In this document: in pieces, positions 16,377 through 24,262 of the stretch
Position numbering within the stretch: the stretch's first letter is position 1
Layout: the number at the start of each line of letters is the position of its first letter
NCBI GenBank assembly: GCA_902363515.1
Contig: CABJAN010000005.1
Coordinates: 62,001 to 126,000 of the forward strand
Length of the DNA stretch: 64,000 nt
Origin: Bacillota bacterium
GTDB taxonomy: Bacteria; Bacillota; Clostridia; Lachnospirales; Lachnospiraceae
Direction: 5' to 3'
Position numbers and translations under genes: made by a program
The notes under the pieces: model-generated
What the model was told of the DNA's origin: nothing
Databases searched by the model: none
The model's input: only the letters and a program-made list of their open reading frames with translations

Positions 16377-16939
16377 ATCTTTGCACCTTAGCAGGTCTTA
16401 TGGGAATGGCCTGGTTTATCTGGTATGGAATTCAGAATCAGATTTTTGTATCACAGGAGGCCCTGGAGGCATTTCTGGGAAGATTTGGGATGTTTGCCCC
16501 GCTGTGTTTTATTCTTATACAGATTGTACAGGTAGTGATTCCTATTTTGCCGGGAGCTATTGGCTGTCTAGGTGGGGTTTTGATTTTTGGTCCTGTGTGG
16601 GGATTTGTATATAATTATATTGGTATTTCCATTGGTTCCATATTAGCTTTTCTCTTGTCAAAATATTATGGAAAGCCCTTTGTGCGGGGGATTATTGGAG
16701 TCAAGAATTATGAGAAATACATTGGATGGTTGGATAAGGGAAAAGGATTTGATAAGGCTTTCGCCCTGGCTATCTTTTTCCCAGTGGCGCCGGATGATCT
16801 GCTCTGTTATATGGCAGGACTTACCCAAATGTCCCTCCGAAAATTTGCCACCATTATTTTCCTTGGAAAACCAGGCTCCATCTTTCTTTATAGCCTGGGA
16901 CTTACGGGAATTATGGAGCTTTTGAAATATCTTTTTTAG
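16346..16939 (+). CDS. TVP38/TMEM64-family (DedA-like) membrane protein
   Basis: A 197-residue membrane protein of the SNARE-associated/VTT family. The core motifs are visible: QVVIPILPGAIGCLGG with the re-entrant loop, FGPVWGFVYNYIGISIGS, and FFPVAPDDLLCYMAG. Such proteins are linked to lipid flipping or scrambling. The start is ATG 16346 after GAAAGGG, overlapping the end of the second glycosyltransferase by 31 bases, so translation is likely coupled. The context suggests that it moves the glycolipid, or its lipid carrier, across the membrane; this is inference. Confidence 0.8.
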   Translation: MEKQKTAIYLNLCTLAGLMGMAWFIWYGIQNQIFVSQEALEAFLGRFGMFAPLCFILIQIVQVVIPILPGAIGCLGGVLIFGPVWGFVYNYIGISIGSILAFLLSKYYGKPFVRGIIGVKNYEKYIGWLDKGKGFDKAFALAIFFPVAPDDLLCYMAGLTQMSLRKFATIIFLGKPGSIFLYSLGLTGIMELLKYLF

Positions 16940-17030
16940 AAATTTAGGAAATCGCAAAATAAGTCTGGATTTTTTTGTCACTTTGTGAGAGAATATCTTT
17001 GAATAAGGCGTTAAAAAATTGACGCACTTT

Positions 17031-17044
17031 AAGTATATATACTT
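17031..17044. promoter_or_regulatory. 14-bp perfect palindrome upstream of the GGGtGRT operon
   Basis: AAGTATATATACTT lies 15 bases before the start at 17060 and directly before the Shine-Dalgarno GAAAGGAG. A TTGACG (17019-17024) precedes it, but the spacing to TATACT (17038-17043) is only 13 bp, so the promoter assignment is uncertain. The palindrome could be an operator or the -10 region itself. Confidence 0.4.
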
Positions 17045-17059
17045 GAAAGGAGTTTTAAA

Positions 17060-17752
17060 ATGATTTATTCACATGAAGTAGAAAAAATGTGTCCAGTAGC
17101 TCAGGGTGTAAACCACGGAGCAGCTCCAATCCCAGAAGAAGCAAAATGGGTAAAAGCAAAAGAAATCAAAGATATTTCAGGTTTAACACATGGTGTTGGC
17201 TGGTGTGCTCCACAGCAGGGTGCTTGTAAGCTGACTTTAAATGTAAAAGACGGAATTATTCAGGAAGCATTAGTTGAGACACTGGGATGTTCCGGTATGA
17301 CTCATTCAGCAGCTATGGCTTCTGAAATCCTTCCGGGAAGAACTCTGCTTGAAGCATTAAATACAGACTTAGTATGTGACGCTATCAACACCGCTATGAG
17401 AGAATTATTCCTTCAGATTGTATACGGACGTACACAGAGTGCATTCTCTGAAGACGGACTTCCAATCGGAGCTGGTCTGGAAGACTTAGGAAAAGGACTT
17501 CGTTCTCAGGTTGGTACTATGTACGGAACATTAAAGAAAGGTCCTCGTTACCTGGAAATGGCAGAAGGTTATGTTACAGGAATCGCATTAGACGAAGAAG
17601 ACCAGATTATTGGTTATAAATTCGTAAACCTTGGTAAATTCACAGATTTCGTTAAGAAAGGTGATGAACCAAACGTTGCTTGGGAAAAAGCTCAGGGTCA
17701 GTACGGACGTGTTGCTGATGCTGTGAAGATTATTGACCCAAGAGAAGAGTAA
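17060..17752 (+). CDS. IscU/NifU-like iron-sulfur scaffold protein
   Basis: A 230-residue protein with an IscU/NifU-N-like core. Candidate cluster ligands are Cys49, Cys56 and Cys77; the last sits in ETLGCSGMTHSAAMASEIL, where IscU has its second ligand. The region after about residue 115 is not typical of IscU and includes a RYLEMAEGYVTGIALDEED stretch. No sufS, sufB or iscS gene is near, so a general cluster-assembly role is not supported by context. It forms an operon with the GGGtGRT gene 46 bases downstream. Codons GGT, CGT, TTC and AAC are favoured compared with neighbours, as expected of an abundant protein. Confidence 0.75.
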   Translation: MIYSHEVEKMCPVAQGVNHGAAPIPEEAKWVKAKEIKDISGLTHGVGWCAPQQGACKLTLNVKDGIIQEALVETLGCSGMTHSAAMASEILPGRTLLEALNTDLVCDAINTAMRELFLQIVYGRTQSAFSEDGLPIGAGLEDLGKGLRSQVGTMYGTLKKGPRYLEMAEGYVTGIALDEEDQIIGYKFVNLGKFTDFVKKGDEPNVAWEKAQGQYGRVADAVKIIDPREE

Positions 17753-17798
17753 TCAGACAAAACGCCACAAAAGGTAATTATTATAGGAGGATTTCATA

Positions 17799-18809
17799 AT
17801 GGCTTTATTTGAATCATATGAAAGAAGAATTGATAAAATCAATCAGGTTTTAAATAGCTATGGCATTGCTTCTATTGAAGAAGCTGAAAAAATCACAAAA
17901 GACGCTGGATTAAATGTATATGACATGATCAAAGGCATCCAGCCAATCTGCTTTGAGAATGCTTGCTGGGCTTACATTGTAGGCGCTGCAATCGCAATCA
18001 AAAAAGGCTGTTCAAGAGCAGCAGACGCAGCAGCAGCAATCGGTGAAGGTCTTCAGGCTTTCTGTATCCCAGGTTCTGTAGCTGACCAGCGTAAAGTAGG
18101 TCTTGGACATGGTAACTTAGGAAAAATGTTACTGGAAGAAGACACAAAATGTTTCGCATTCTTAGCTGGACACGAATCTTTTGCAGCAGCAGAAGGTGCT
18201 ATCGGTATTGCTGAAAAAGCAAACAAAGTTCGTAAAGAGCCTCTGCGTGTTATCTTAAATGGTTTAGGAAAAGACGCTGCTCAGATCATTGCACGTATCA
18301 ACGGATTTACCTATGTTGAAACAGAATATGATTACTACACAGGCGAATTAAAAGAAGTATTCCGCAAATCCTACTCTGAAGGACTTCGTGCAAAAGTAAA
18401 CTGCTACGGTGCAAATGATGTTCGTGAAGGTGTTGCTATCATGTGGAAAGAAGGCGTTGACGTTTCTATCACAGGTAACTCCACCAACCCAACACGTTTC
18501 CAGCATCCAGTTGCAGGTACATACAAAAAAGAATGTATCGAAGCAGGAAAGAAATACTTCTCCGTTGCTTCCGGCGGTGGTACAGGACGTACACTTCACC
18601 CAGACAACATGGCAGCAGGTCCTGCTTCCTACGGTATGACAGATACATTAGGACGTATGCACTCTGACGCACAGTTTGCTGGTTCTTCTTCTGTACCAGC
18701 TCACGTTGAGATGATGGGCTTAATCGGTGCAGGTAACAACCCAATGGTTGGTATGACTGTTGCAGTTGCAGTTGCGATCGAAGAAGCTGCTAAAGAAGGT
18801 AAATTCTAA
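17799..18809 (+). CDS. GGGtGRT protein (uncharacterised family)
   Basis: A 336-residue protein named after its own motif, GGGTGRT at residues 259-265. Other conserved-looking stretches are GHGNLGKMLLEED, FLAGHESFAAAEGAIG and TGNSTNPTRFQHPVAG. The glycine-rich loops suggest binding of a phosphorylated or nucleotide ligand, but I know of no established function. The start is ATG 17799 after ATAGGAGGA. It is paired with the IscU-like gene and followed by a strong terminator. Codon use is biased towards GGT, CGT and GCT, which points to high expression. Confidence 0.85.
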   Translation: MALFESYERRIDKINQVLNSYGIASIEEAEKITKDAGLNVYDMIKGIQPICFENACWAYIVGAAIAIKKGCSRAADAAAAIGEGLQAFCIPGSVADQRKVGLGHGNLGKMLLEEDTKCFAFLAGHESFAAAEGAIGIAEKANKVRKEPLRVILNGLGKDAAQIIARINGFTYVETEYDYYTGELKEVFRKSYSEGLRAKVNCYGANDVREGVAIMWKEGVDVSITGNSTNPTRFQHPVAGTYKKECIEAGKKYFSVASGGGTGRTLHPDNMAAGPASYGMTDTLGRMHSDAQFAGSSSVPAHVEMMGLIGAGNNPMVGMTVAVAVAIEEAAKEGKF

Positions 18810-18840
18810 TTACAGAAGTGAAAAACCTTGATTTTTTAAG

Positions 18841-18887
18841 GGACTTCTCAAGTCGTAGTTGGGCTTGGGGAGTCCTGTTTTTTGTTT
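18841..18887 (+). terminator. Strong terminator after the GGGtGRT operon
   Basis: A 12-bp stem (18841-18852 with 18864-18875, two G-U pairs) followed by TGTTTTTTGTTT. Confidence 0.8.
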
Positions 18888-18961
18888 AAAAGACTATAAA
18901 AGCCACATTTGAGTTTAGGGGGTGCTGACATTTCTTTCAGCGGTTAGCCAGCTCATTGTAT

Positions 18962-18992
18962 TTGACTGAACCCGTTTGGAAACTGTTATAAT
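18962..18992 (+). promoter_or_regulatory. Promoter for the Rpn-like gene
   Basis: TTGACT (18962-18967), 19-bp spacer, TATAAT (18987-18992) with extended -10 TG at 18984-18985. The spacer is long, but the -10 is consensus. Confidence 0.5.
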
Positions 18993-19012
18993 ATATCAAA
19001 GGAGGGATTGCA

Positions 19013-19879
19013 TTGTCAGAAGGAATTGCATATCAAAACAAAGATATTGAGTTTAAGCTGATGAGCGAAACTTACAAGGAAAAATCTTTTGAGGCTTACG
19101 GCTTAAAACTACCAAAGATTAAGGCGGTACTGCCTACAAATTTGCCAGCAGTTTTGGCAAATGAAATGCGTATCGACAATGTGTTTCTATTGGAAGATGA
19201 CTCTGTTGCTATCGTAGACTATGAATCAGAGGATAAGGCTTCTAATCGTGTGAAATATGTGAATTACATTGGCAGGATTATGCAACGATATGACTCCCAG
19301 AACCAAGTCATACCTAAACTTCGTATGATTGTAATCTATACGGGAGACGTGGAAACAGCAGAAGATACATGGGAATTACCATGCTTGACTTTGAAAATGG
19401 AGCAGGTATTCATTCGTAGTCTGCCAGATGCTGAAATCTATCAATCTATTAAAAAGAAACTGGATAACAATGAAACTTTATCAGATAAGGAGCTTATGCA
19501 GCTTATTATTCTTCCACTTGCCAAGAAAGGCAAAGAAGAAAAACAGAAAATGATTGAGCAAGTAGTAGACCTGGCTAAACAGATTGATGATGAAAATATG
19601 CAGGCATTTGTTATCACAGGTATTCTGGTGAGCAGTGATAAGTTCATAGACAGAGATTATGCAAAGTCAGTAAGGAGGTATTTGAGTATGACAAAAGTAT
19701 TCCAGATATTAGAAGAAGAAAAGCAGGAGGCTGTGAACCTTGCTAGAAAAGATGAAAGGGTACAGATTGCAGAGAACTTTATTAAAGCAGGTGCAGATGA
19801 CCTTATGATTATGAAAGGTACTGGCTTAACCAAAGAGGAACTTGAGGAAATCCGTAACAACATGCCGACAACAAAATAG
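19013..19879 (+). CDS. Rpn-family (recombination-promoting nuclease-like) protein
   Basis: A 288-residue protein resembling the Rpn/PDDEXK transposase-like family. The N-terminal half holds a candidate nuclease core: VAIVDYESEDKASNRVKYVNYIG, then LRMIVIYTGD. The usual PD-(D/E)xK residues are only partly conserved, because DYESED replaces the common D-x-E-x-Q pattern. The C-terminal half is helical and charged, ending GTGLTKEELEEIRN, a segment often seen at the end of these proteins. The start is TTG 19013 with AAGGAGG at 18999. Family members are numerous in gut Clostridia; the biological role is unsettled. Confidence 0.65.
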   Translation: MSEGIAYQNKDIEFKLMSETYKEKSFEAYGLKLPKIKAVLPTNLPAVLANEMRIDNVFLLEDDSVAIVDYESEDKASNRVKYVNYIGRIMQRYDSQNQVIPKLRMIVIYTGDVETAEDTWELPCLTLKMEQVFIRSLPDAEIYQSIKKKLDNNETLSDKELMQLIILPLAKKGKEEKQKMIEQVVDLAKQIDDENMQAFVITGILVSSDKFIDRDYAKSVRRYLSMTKVFQILEEEKQEAVNLARKDERVQIAENFIKAGADDLMIMKGTGLTKEELEEIRNNMPTTK

Positions 19880-19972
19880 GGTATTAAGAGCAGACTACTA
19901 TTTACTGATATGTATTTGGTAGCTTTTCTCATTCCATTTAGTAAAGGAGGGTAAAAGCCACTTGTGGCAAGG

Positions 19973-20002
19973 TTGACGGTTTCCGCTGAGGAATGATATA
20001 CT
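19973..20002 (+). promoter_or_regulatory. Promoter for the 135-residue membrane protein
   Basis: TTGACG (19973-19978), 18-bp spacer, TATACT (19997-20002), extended -10 TG at 19994-19995. Confidence 0.6.
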
Positions 20003-20035
20003 ATTGCCAAAGGTATAGAGAAAGGGGATCCAGCA

Positions 20036-20443
20036 ATGGATAATGAAAAGGTAATGGAACAGACTTCTAAAGATATTGAGGAAGAAAAGAAAACTTTTCG
20101 TGATTGGGTAGTAGAGCATAAGGCTCAGCTTGCTCTTGCAGGTGTAGGTGTTGCAGGGGTGATAGCCACAATTGTTGGTATCAAGAACAAAGATGCTCTT
20201 GTAGATGTATGGGAGTCATTGAAGGAGCAAATAGATAAGAAGGAGTTGGAAAAACTCATACAAAAAAGAGAAGCTGTTCATCGAGATCTTTTGAATACTG
20301 ATTTGGATATGGAGTATAGAGGAAGATGTTGGGACAGACTTCTTGATTTGGATAAAGTTATAGGTGAAAAGCAGTGGAAGGGAAAAGAGTATGGATATCC
20401 AGTTTATAGCGGACATGGACCTTATCTGCTTAATGGTGATTGA
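20036..20443 (+). CDS. Small single-pass membrane protein, unknown
   Basis: A 135-residue protein: a charged N-terminus to about residue 30, one glycine/alanine-rich hydrophobic segment (LALAGVGVAGVIATIVGI, about 34-51), then a charged helical region (WESLKEQIDKKELEKLIQKREAVH) likely to form a coiled coil, and an aromatic C-terminus. I do not recognise a family. It has its own promoter and the site GAAAGGGG before ATG 20036. The leaders of this gene and the Rpn-like gene share the sequence TAAAAGCCAC, so the two may have arrived together. Confidence 0.6.
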   Translation: MDNEKVMEQTSKDIEEEKKTFRDWVVEHKAQLALAGVGVAGVIATIVGIKNKDALVDVWESLKEQIDKKELEKLIQKREAVHRDLLNTDLDMEYRGRCWDRLLDLDKVIGEKQWKGKEYGYPVYSGHGPYLLNGD

Positions 20444-20462
20444 GATTAACAAAATAAGGCAT

Positions 20463-20509
20463 CAGAACAGGCTGTCATTTACAGAGATGTATCTGGCAGT
20501 CTGTTTCTG
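20463..20509 (+). terminator. Possible terminator before the two-component genes
   Basis: An interrupted stem (CAGAACAGGCTG from 20463 with CAGTCTGTTTCTG near 20497-20509) and a smaller inner hairpin. The T run is weak (GTGTTTAGG), so efficiency is doubtful. Confidence 0.4.
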
Positions 20510-20594
20510 TGTTTAGGATGTGGCATATTCATAAAAATTCTTGTTGTTTATTTATTGTTTTTTATGCGATATACTAAAGCCAGAGGTGAACAAT

Positions 20595-21269
20595 ATGCAT
20601 AATAAAATTTTAATGGTTGATGATGACAGAGAATTATTGAAAATGTTGAGCCGCTATTTTACATGGAAGAATTATGTGGTAATCACTGCAGAAAATGGGA
20701 TAGAAGCATTGGAGAAGATAAATACAAATCCGGATATTATTTTATTGGATGTAAATATGCCGGGAATGGATGGGATAGAAGTATGCAGACGAATCAGGGA
20801 TACTGTTTCCTGTCCCATTATTTTTCTAACTGCAAAAGTAGAAGAACAGGACAGGGTAATGGGTCTGCTGTCAGGCGGAGATGATTATATTTTGAAGCCA
20901 TTTAGTCTGAAAGAATTAGATGCCAGAATCATCGCCCATTTAAAACGTGAAGAGCGGCTGCGAAGAAAGACAGAACAGCGGTTTTATGGAGATTTGGTCA
21001 TTGATTATGCCTGTAAGCAGGTGCAAATCAAAGGGCAGAGCGTGGAACTTACGAAACTGGAATATGAAATCATTGAATTTTTGTCCATGAACCCTGAAAT
21101 CGTGTTTGAAAAAGAACGAATCTATGAAAAGATTAACGGATATGATGCAGAAGGGGACAGCAGGGTGGTCACAGAGCTGATTCGCAGAATCCGCAAGAAG
21201 ATAAAAGTGTATACAGAACATGAATATATTGAAACAGTCTGGGGGATGGGATATAAATGGAGAAAATAA
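20595..21269 (+). CDS. OmpR/PhoB-family response regulator
   Basis: A 224-residue transcription factor. The receiver domain occupies residues 1-115, with acidic residues Asp9-Asp11, the phosphate acceptor Asp52 in LLDVNMPGMDG, and Lys of LKPFSLKEL. The winged-helix DNA-binding domain follows (LTKLEYEIIEFLSMN to ETVWGMGYKWRK). The start is ATG 20595 (MHNKILMVDDD) after AGAGGTGAA. The partner kinase gene overlaps by 13 bases, and an ABC exporter follows, so it probably controls that exporter. Confidence 0.92.
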   Translation: MHNKILMVDDDRELLKMLSRYFTWKNYVVITAENGIEALEKINTNPDIILLDVNMPGMDGIEVCRRIRDTVSCPIIFLTAKVEEQDRVMGLLSGGDDYILKPFSLKELDARIIAHLKREERLRRKTEQRFYGDLVIDYACKQVQIKGQSVELTKLEYEIIEFLSMNPEIVFEKERIYEKINGYDAEGDSRVVTELIRRIRKKIKVYTEHEYIETVWGMGYKWRK

Positions 21270-22435
21270 AAAATCTTTCTTTAAGAAAAACCATTGTTTT
21301 GTATATGACAATCAGTTTGCTGGTTTGTTTTTTCCTTTCAGTATTGATTGTAAGAACGGCAATTACTGTACAAAATAACATTTGGTGGAAATATGTTGAC
21401 TGGGAAAAATATTTTGAAATGACAGAAGAGGATGCCAGATATGTAACAGATGTTCCAAGACCTCACTCTTATGAAATGGAAAAATTAGACTACCATATAT
21501 CAGAGATTTGCGATTTCCTTCAGACCTTTACAGTGATTATTCTATCTGTTGTAGGAAGTATTATTGCAGTGTTTCTTTTTTATAAGCATAAATTAAAAAA
21601 TCCCATTGAAGAGTTGGAACTGGCATCCCAGCAAATTTGCCATAATAATCTGGATTTTCATGTGACTTATGAGAATCAGGATGAAATGGGAAGGTTATGC
21701 CGGGAATTTGAGCGGATGCGGGGGCAGCTTGCCCAAAATAATCACCAGTTGTGGAAGACTATAGAAGAAGAGAAGGCGCTGCGGGCTGCCATTGCACATG
21801 ATGTACGTTCTCCTTTATCTGTTTTGGAGGGATATCAGGAAATGCTTTCGGAGTATCTCTTACAAAAAGAGATAGAGCGGGAACAGATTCAGGAAATGGT
21901 AAGTGAGAGCAGAAAACAGATTGCGCGCATGGATGCATTTGTAGAAACCATGCGGAAAATGAGCAGCCTGGAAGCCAGAGAGCTGGTAATAGGGGAGATT
22001 ACATATGAGCAGTTGCAAACAGAGATACAGGCAGAAGTAAATATTCTGGAGAAGAAATCTGGAAAACGCTGTCATTTATGCGGTGCGGCAACAAAAGAAA
22101 CATTTATGGGAGATAAGGAAGTAATTTTGGAGGTTACAGAAAATCTCCTGTCAAATGCGCTCCGCTATGCAAGGAAAGAGGTAGAAATCAAAGTGTACCT
22201 TACTGCCTCAGAATTAAAAATCATGGTTAAAGATGACGGAGCAGGATTGCAGGCAGACAGAGAAGCGGTTACGAAATTGTTTTATCAGCAGAATATAAAA
22301 GATAGCCTGAAGCACACAGGAATGGGAATGTATATCAGCAGATTGTATTGTGAAAAACATGGGGGACGGTTACTTTTGGAAAATGAAGAGAATGGAGGCG
22401 CTGTGATAACAGCGGTATTTCATCGGATTGCGTAA
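21257..22435 (+). CDS. Sensor histidine kinase
   Basis: A 392-residue membrane kinase: one helix at about residues 14-36, a short extracytoplasmic loop of about 50 residues, a second helix near 90-112, a HAMP domain, then the dimerisation domain with the phospho-acceptor His181 in AIAHDVRSPLS. The ATP-binding domain shows NLLSNALRYA (N box), VKDDGAGL and HTGMGMYISRLY. The short sensor loop is like that of envelope-stress or peptide-antibiotic sensors that read the state of an ABC partner. Overlaps the regulator gene by 13 bases. Confidence 0.92.
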   Translation: MEKIKNLSLRKTIVLYMTISLLVCFFLSVLIVRTAITVQNNIWWKYVDWEKYFEMTEEDARYVTDVPRPHSYEMEKLDYHISEICDFLQTFTVIILSVVGSIIAVFLFYKHKLKNPIEELELASQQICHNNLDFHVTYENQDEMGRLCREFERMRGQLAQNNHQLWKTIEEEKALRAAIAHDVRSPLSVLEGYQEMLSEYLLQKEIEREQIQEMVSESRKQIARMDAFVETMRKMSSLEARELVIGEITYEQLQTEIQAEVNILEKKSGKRCHLCGAATKETFMGDKEVILEVTENLLSNALRYARKEVEIKVYLTASELKIMVKDDGAGLQADREAVTKLFYQQNIKDSLKHTGMGMYISRLYCEKHGGRLLLENEENGGAVITAVFHRIA

Positions 22436-22452
22436 GCGATCCGATTTTTTTC
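22422..22452 (+). terminator. Terminator overlapping the kinase stop codon
   Basis: A 10-bp stem (22422-22431 with 22436-22445), loop GTAA and a run of seven T. The left arm is the last coding bases of the kinase and the loop carries its stop codon. Confidence 0.75.
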
Positions 22453-22473
22453 TTTATAGGAAACTTTCTTTGA

Positions 22474-22503
22474 TTGTCTTTTTGTTGTGATTTGTGCTAT
22501 ATG
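22474..22503 (+). promoter_or_regulatory. Promoter for the ABC exporter operon
   Basis: TTGTCT (22474-22479), 18-bp spacer, TATATG (22498-22503), with TG at 22495-22496 (TGC before the -10). It follows the kinase terminator, which suggests that the exporter is transcribed separately and is the regulator's target. Confidence 0.45.
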
Positions 22504-22533
22504 CTGGTGATAACAAAGAGAGGAGGCAAATCT

Positions 22534-23598
22534 ATGATTGCTATTTTTAAAAGAGAGGTTAAGAATTATCTAAAAAGACCTTTATTCTGGATTGGGATTG
22601 CGCTTGTTATTTATGGGGTATTTGATGCAACAAGCCCTTATCTGACAACACACTACCTGGCGCCAGGAGAGAAAATCGTCAATGACTATCCTGATTCCAT
22701 TCACTCAGGAGATGTTTATGAAGGGTATATTCCTGCCAGTCCGAAAAAACATCGGGAGCTATGGCATGAAAAGATAAAACAAACATTGATGGATGAATTT
22801 GAAATGTCAAATTCACAAGCGCAGGATGTTATTGTAAAACTGGAGGATATGGATTTGGAAGAAGCCGAAGCATATCTGGAAAAAGAATATGATTGGTATG
22901 GAACAAGATATCTGTATGAGGATACTACTTACTATAAAGGCTCACCAGAAGAAATGAATGCATATCTGGATGAAAAACTGGAAACAAAGACTTTTTCCTT
23001 TTATTATTCCCGGAAATTTGCTGATTTTACTGGTCTGTTTATGGGATTTTTTGCAACGATTCTGTTGTCTGTTTTGTTTTTACAAGATACGCGAAAACAT
23101 ACTTATGAACTGCTTCATACAAAACCAATTTCTGCTGGCAAGTATATACTAGGAAAAGTAAGTGCAGGATTTGCAGTTTGCCTGCTGGTTCTTGCAATTT
23201 TGAATGTACTGTTTTGGCTTCTGTGTTTCATTTATACAAAAGACAGTGGGCTTGAAGTAAGATTGTGGGATTTTCTGGTTTCTACTGCACTTTATATAGT
23301 ACCAAACATGTTGATGATTGTAAGTGTGTATACCTTGATTTCACTTTTATTTAAAAATCCACTTCCAGGAGTGCCACTTTTGATTCTTTATATGGTGTAT
23401 TCCAATATGGGAGGAAGAAATGCAGAAGGAGTTTATGGGTATTGGGGCAGGCCTCTGGCAATTATGGTACGGTTTCCGGGGCAGCTTTTTGATACCACTG
23501 TGCCACCTATGGCACTTGTAAATCAAAGCTTTCTAATACTTGCATCTGTAGTAATTATTCTGATTTCTGTTCAGATTTGGAGAAGGAGGCGGATGTAA
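22534..23598 (+). CDS. ABC-2 type transporter permease (first subunit)
   Basis: A 354-residue membrane protein: an N-terminal FKREVKNYLKRPLFWIGIAL segment with the first helix, an outside loop of about 130 residues rich in acidic residues and tyrosine, then five helices towards the C-terminus. The TRKHTYELLHTKPISAGKYILGK coupling segment is typical of ABC-2 permeases. The start is ATG 22534 after AGAGGAGG; an in-frame extension to 22474 covers the promoter and is rejected. Works with the second permease and the ATPase downstream. Confidence 0.82.
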   Translation: MIAIFKREVKNYLKRPLFWIGIALVIYGVFDATSPYLTTHYLAPGEKIVNDYPDSIHSGDVYEGYIPASPKKHRELWHEKIKQTLMDEFEMSNSQAQDVIVKLEDMDLEEAEAYLEKEYDWYGTRYLYEDTTYYKGSPEEMNAYLDEKLETKTFSFYYSRKFADFTGLFMGFFATILLSVLFLQDTRKHTYELLHTKPISAGKYILGKVSAGFAVCLLVLAILNVLFWLLCFIYTKDSGLEVRLWDFLVSTALYIVPNMLMIVSVYTLISLLFKNPLPGVPLLILYMVYSNMGGRNAEGVYGYWGRPLAIMVRFPGQLFDTTVPPMALVNQSFLILASVVIILISVQIWRRRRM

Positions 23599-24258
23599 AT
23601 GAAGAAAGAACTGAAAATTGTACTGCCCTTTTATAAGGTTGCTTATGCGATTTCTTTTGTTGTGATTTTAAGTCTGATTCGTGGCGTCACGTATACTCAC
23701 GAAGTAGGGATTGCAATAGAAGCGCCTTTTGCAATATTGACTGCTGTTTTTTGTGCAGATACCTATGTGCAGGAAATCAGGAGTAAGCGCTTTGAAGTCC
23801 ATAGACTCTATCCCTTAAAAAAGAGATTTTTTTCTATGACAAAGCGTCTGGTAATACAGGAACTGTTTTTGTTACTGCTTGCGGTGGCAGGATATGGGCT
23901 GTTTTTTGTTTTTCAAAAACCAATGACACATCCGGGGACAAAAAGTGAATGGACACAGTTTGCTGCTTACTTTTTTGCAATTACTGTTACAGTATTTTTT
24001 TGGAGCGTATTAGCCAATACGCTGTCCATGGTTTTGCGTAATATGTGGATGGGAATTGGAGGATGCCTGATCATATGGATTGCAACGAATTCCACAGGTG
24101 GAGATAAGCTTTTGGGAGCCTGGAATTTATTTTCATACTCCTTTAGAAACATCGAAAATGCCACCGATTTTACGTGGATGTATGGAAAAGTTTTATGCCT
24201 TGGTATTGGGCTGATTTTACTGGCTGCATTGCCGGAAATCATAAGAAAGAGAGGATAA
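23599..24258 (+). CDS. ABC transporter permease (second subunit)
   Basis: A 219-residue protein with about six hydrophobic segments, starting at the first base after the previous stop codon. The cytoplasmic segment RSKRFEVHRLYPLKKRFFSMTKRLV resembles the coupling helix of ABC-2 permeases. It probably forms a heterodimeric channel with the preceding protein, driven by the ATPase four bases downstream. The exported substrate is unknown; a peptide antibiotic is a reasonable guess from the adjacent two-component system. Confidence 0.78.
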   Translation: MKKELKIVLPFYKVAYAISFVVILSLIRGVTYTHEVGIAIEAPFAILTAVFCADTYVQEIRSKRFEVHRLYPLKKRFFSMTKRLVIQELFLLLLAVAGYGLFFVFQKPMTHPGTKSEWTQFAAYFFAITVTVFFWSVLANTLSMVLRNMWMGIGGCLIIWIATNSTGGDKLLGAWNLFSYSFRNIENATDFTWMYGKVLCLGIGLILLAALPEIIRKRG

Positions 24259-24262
24259 GTTT

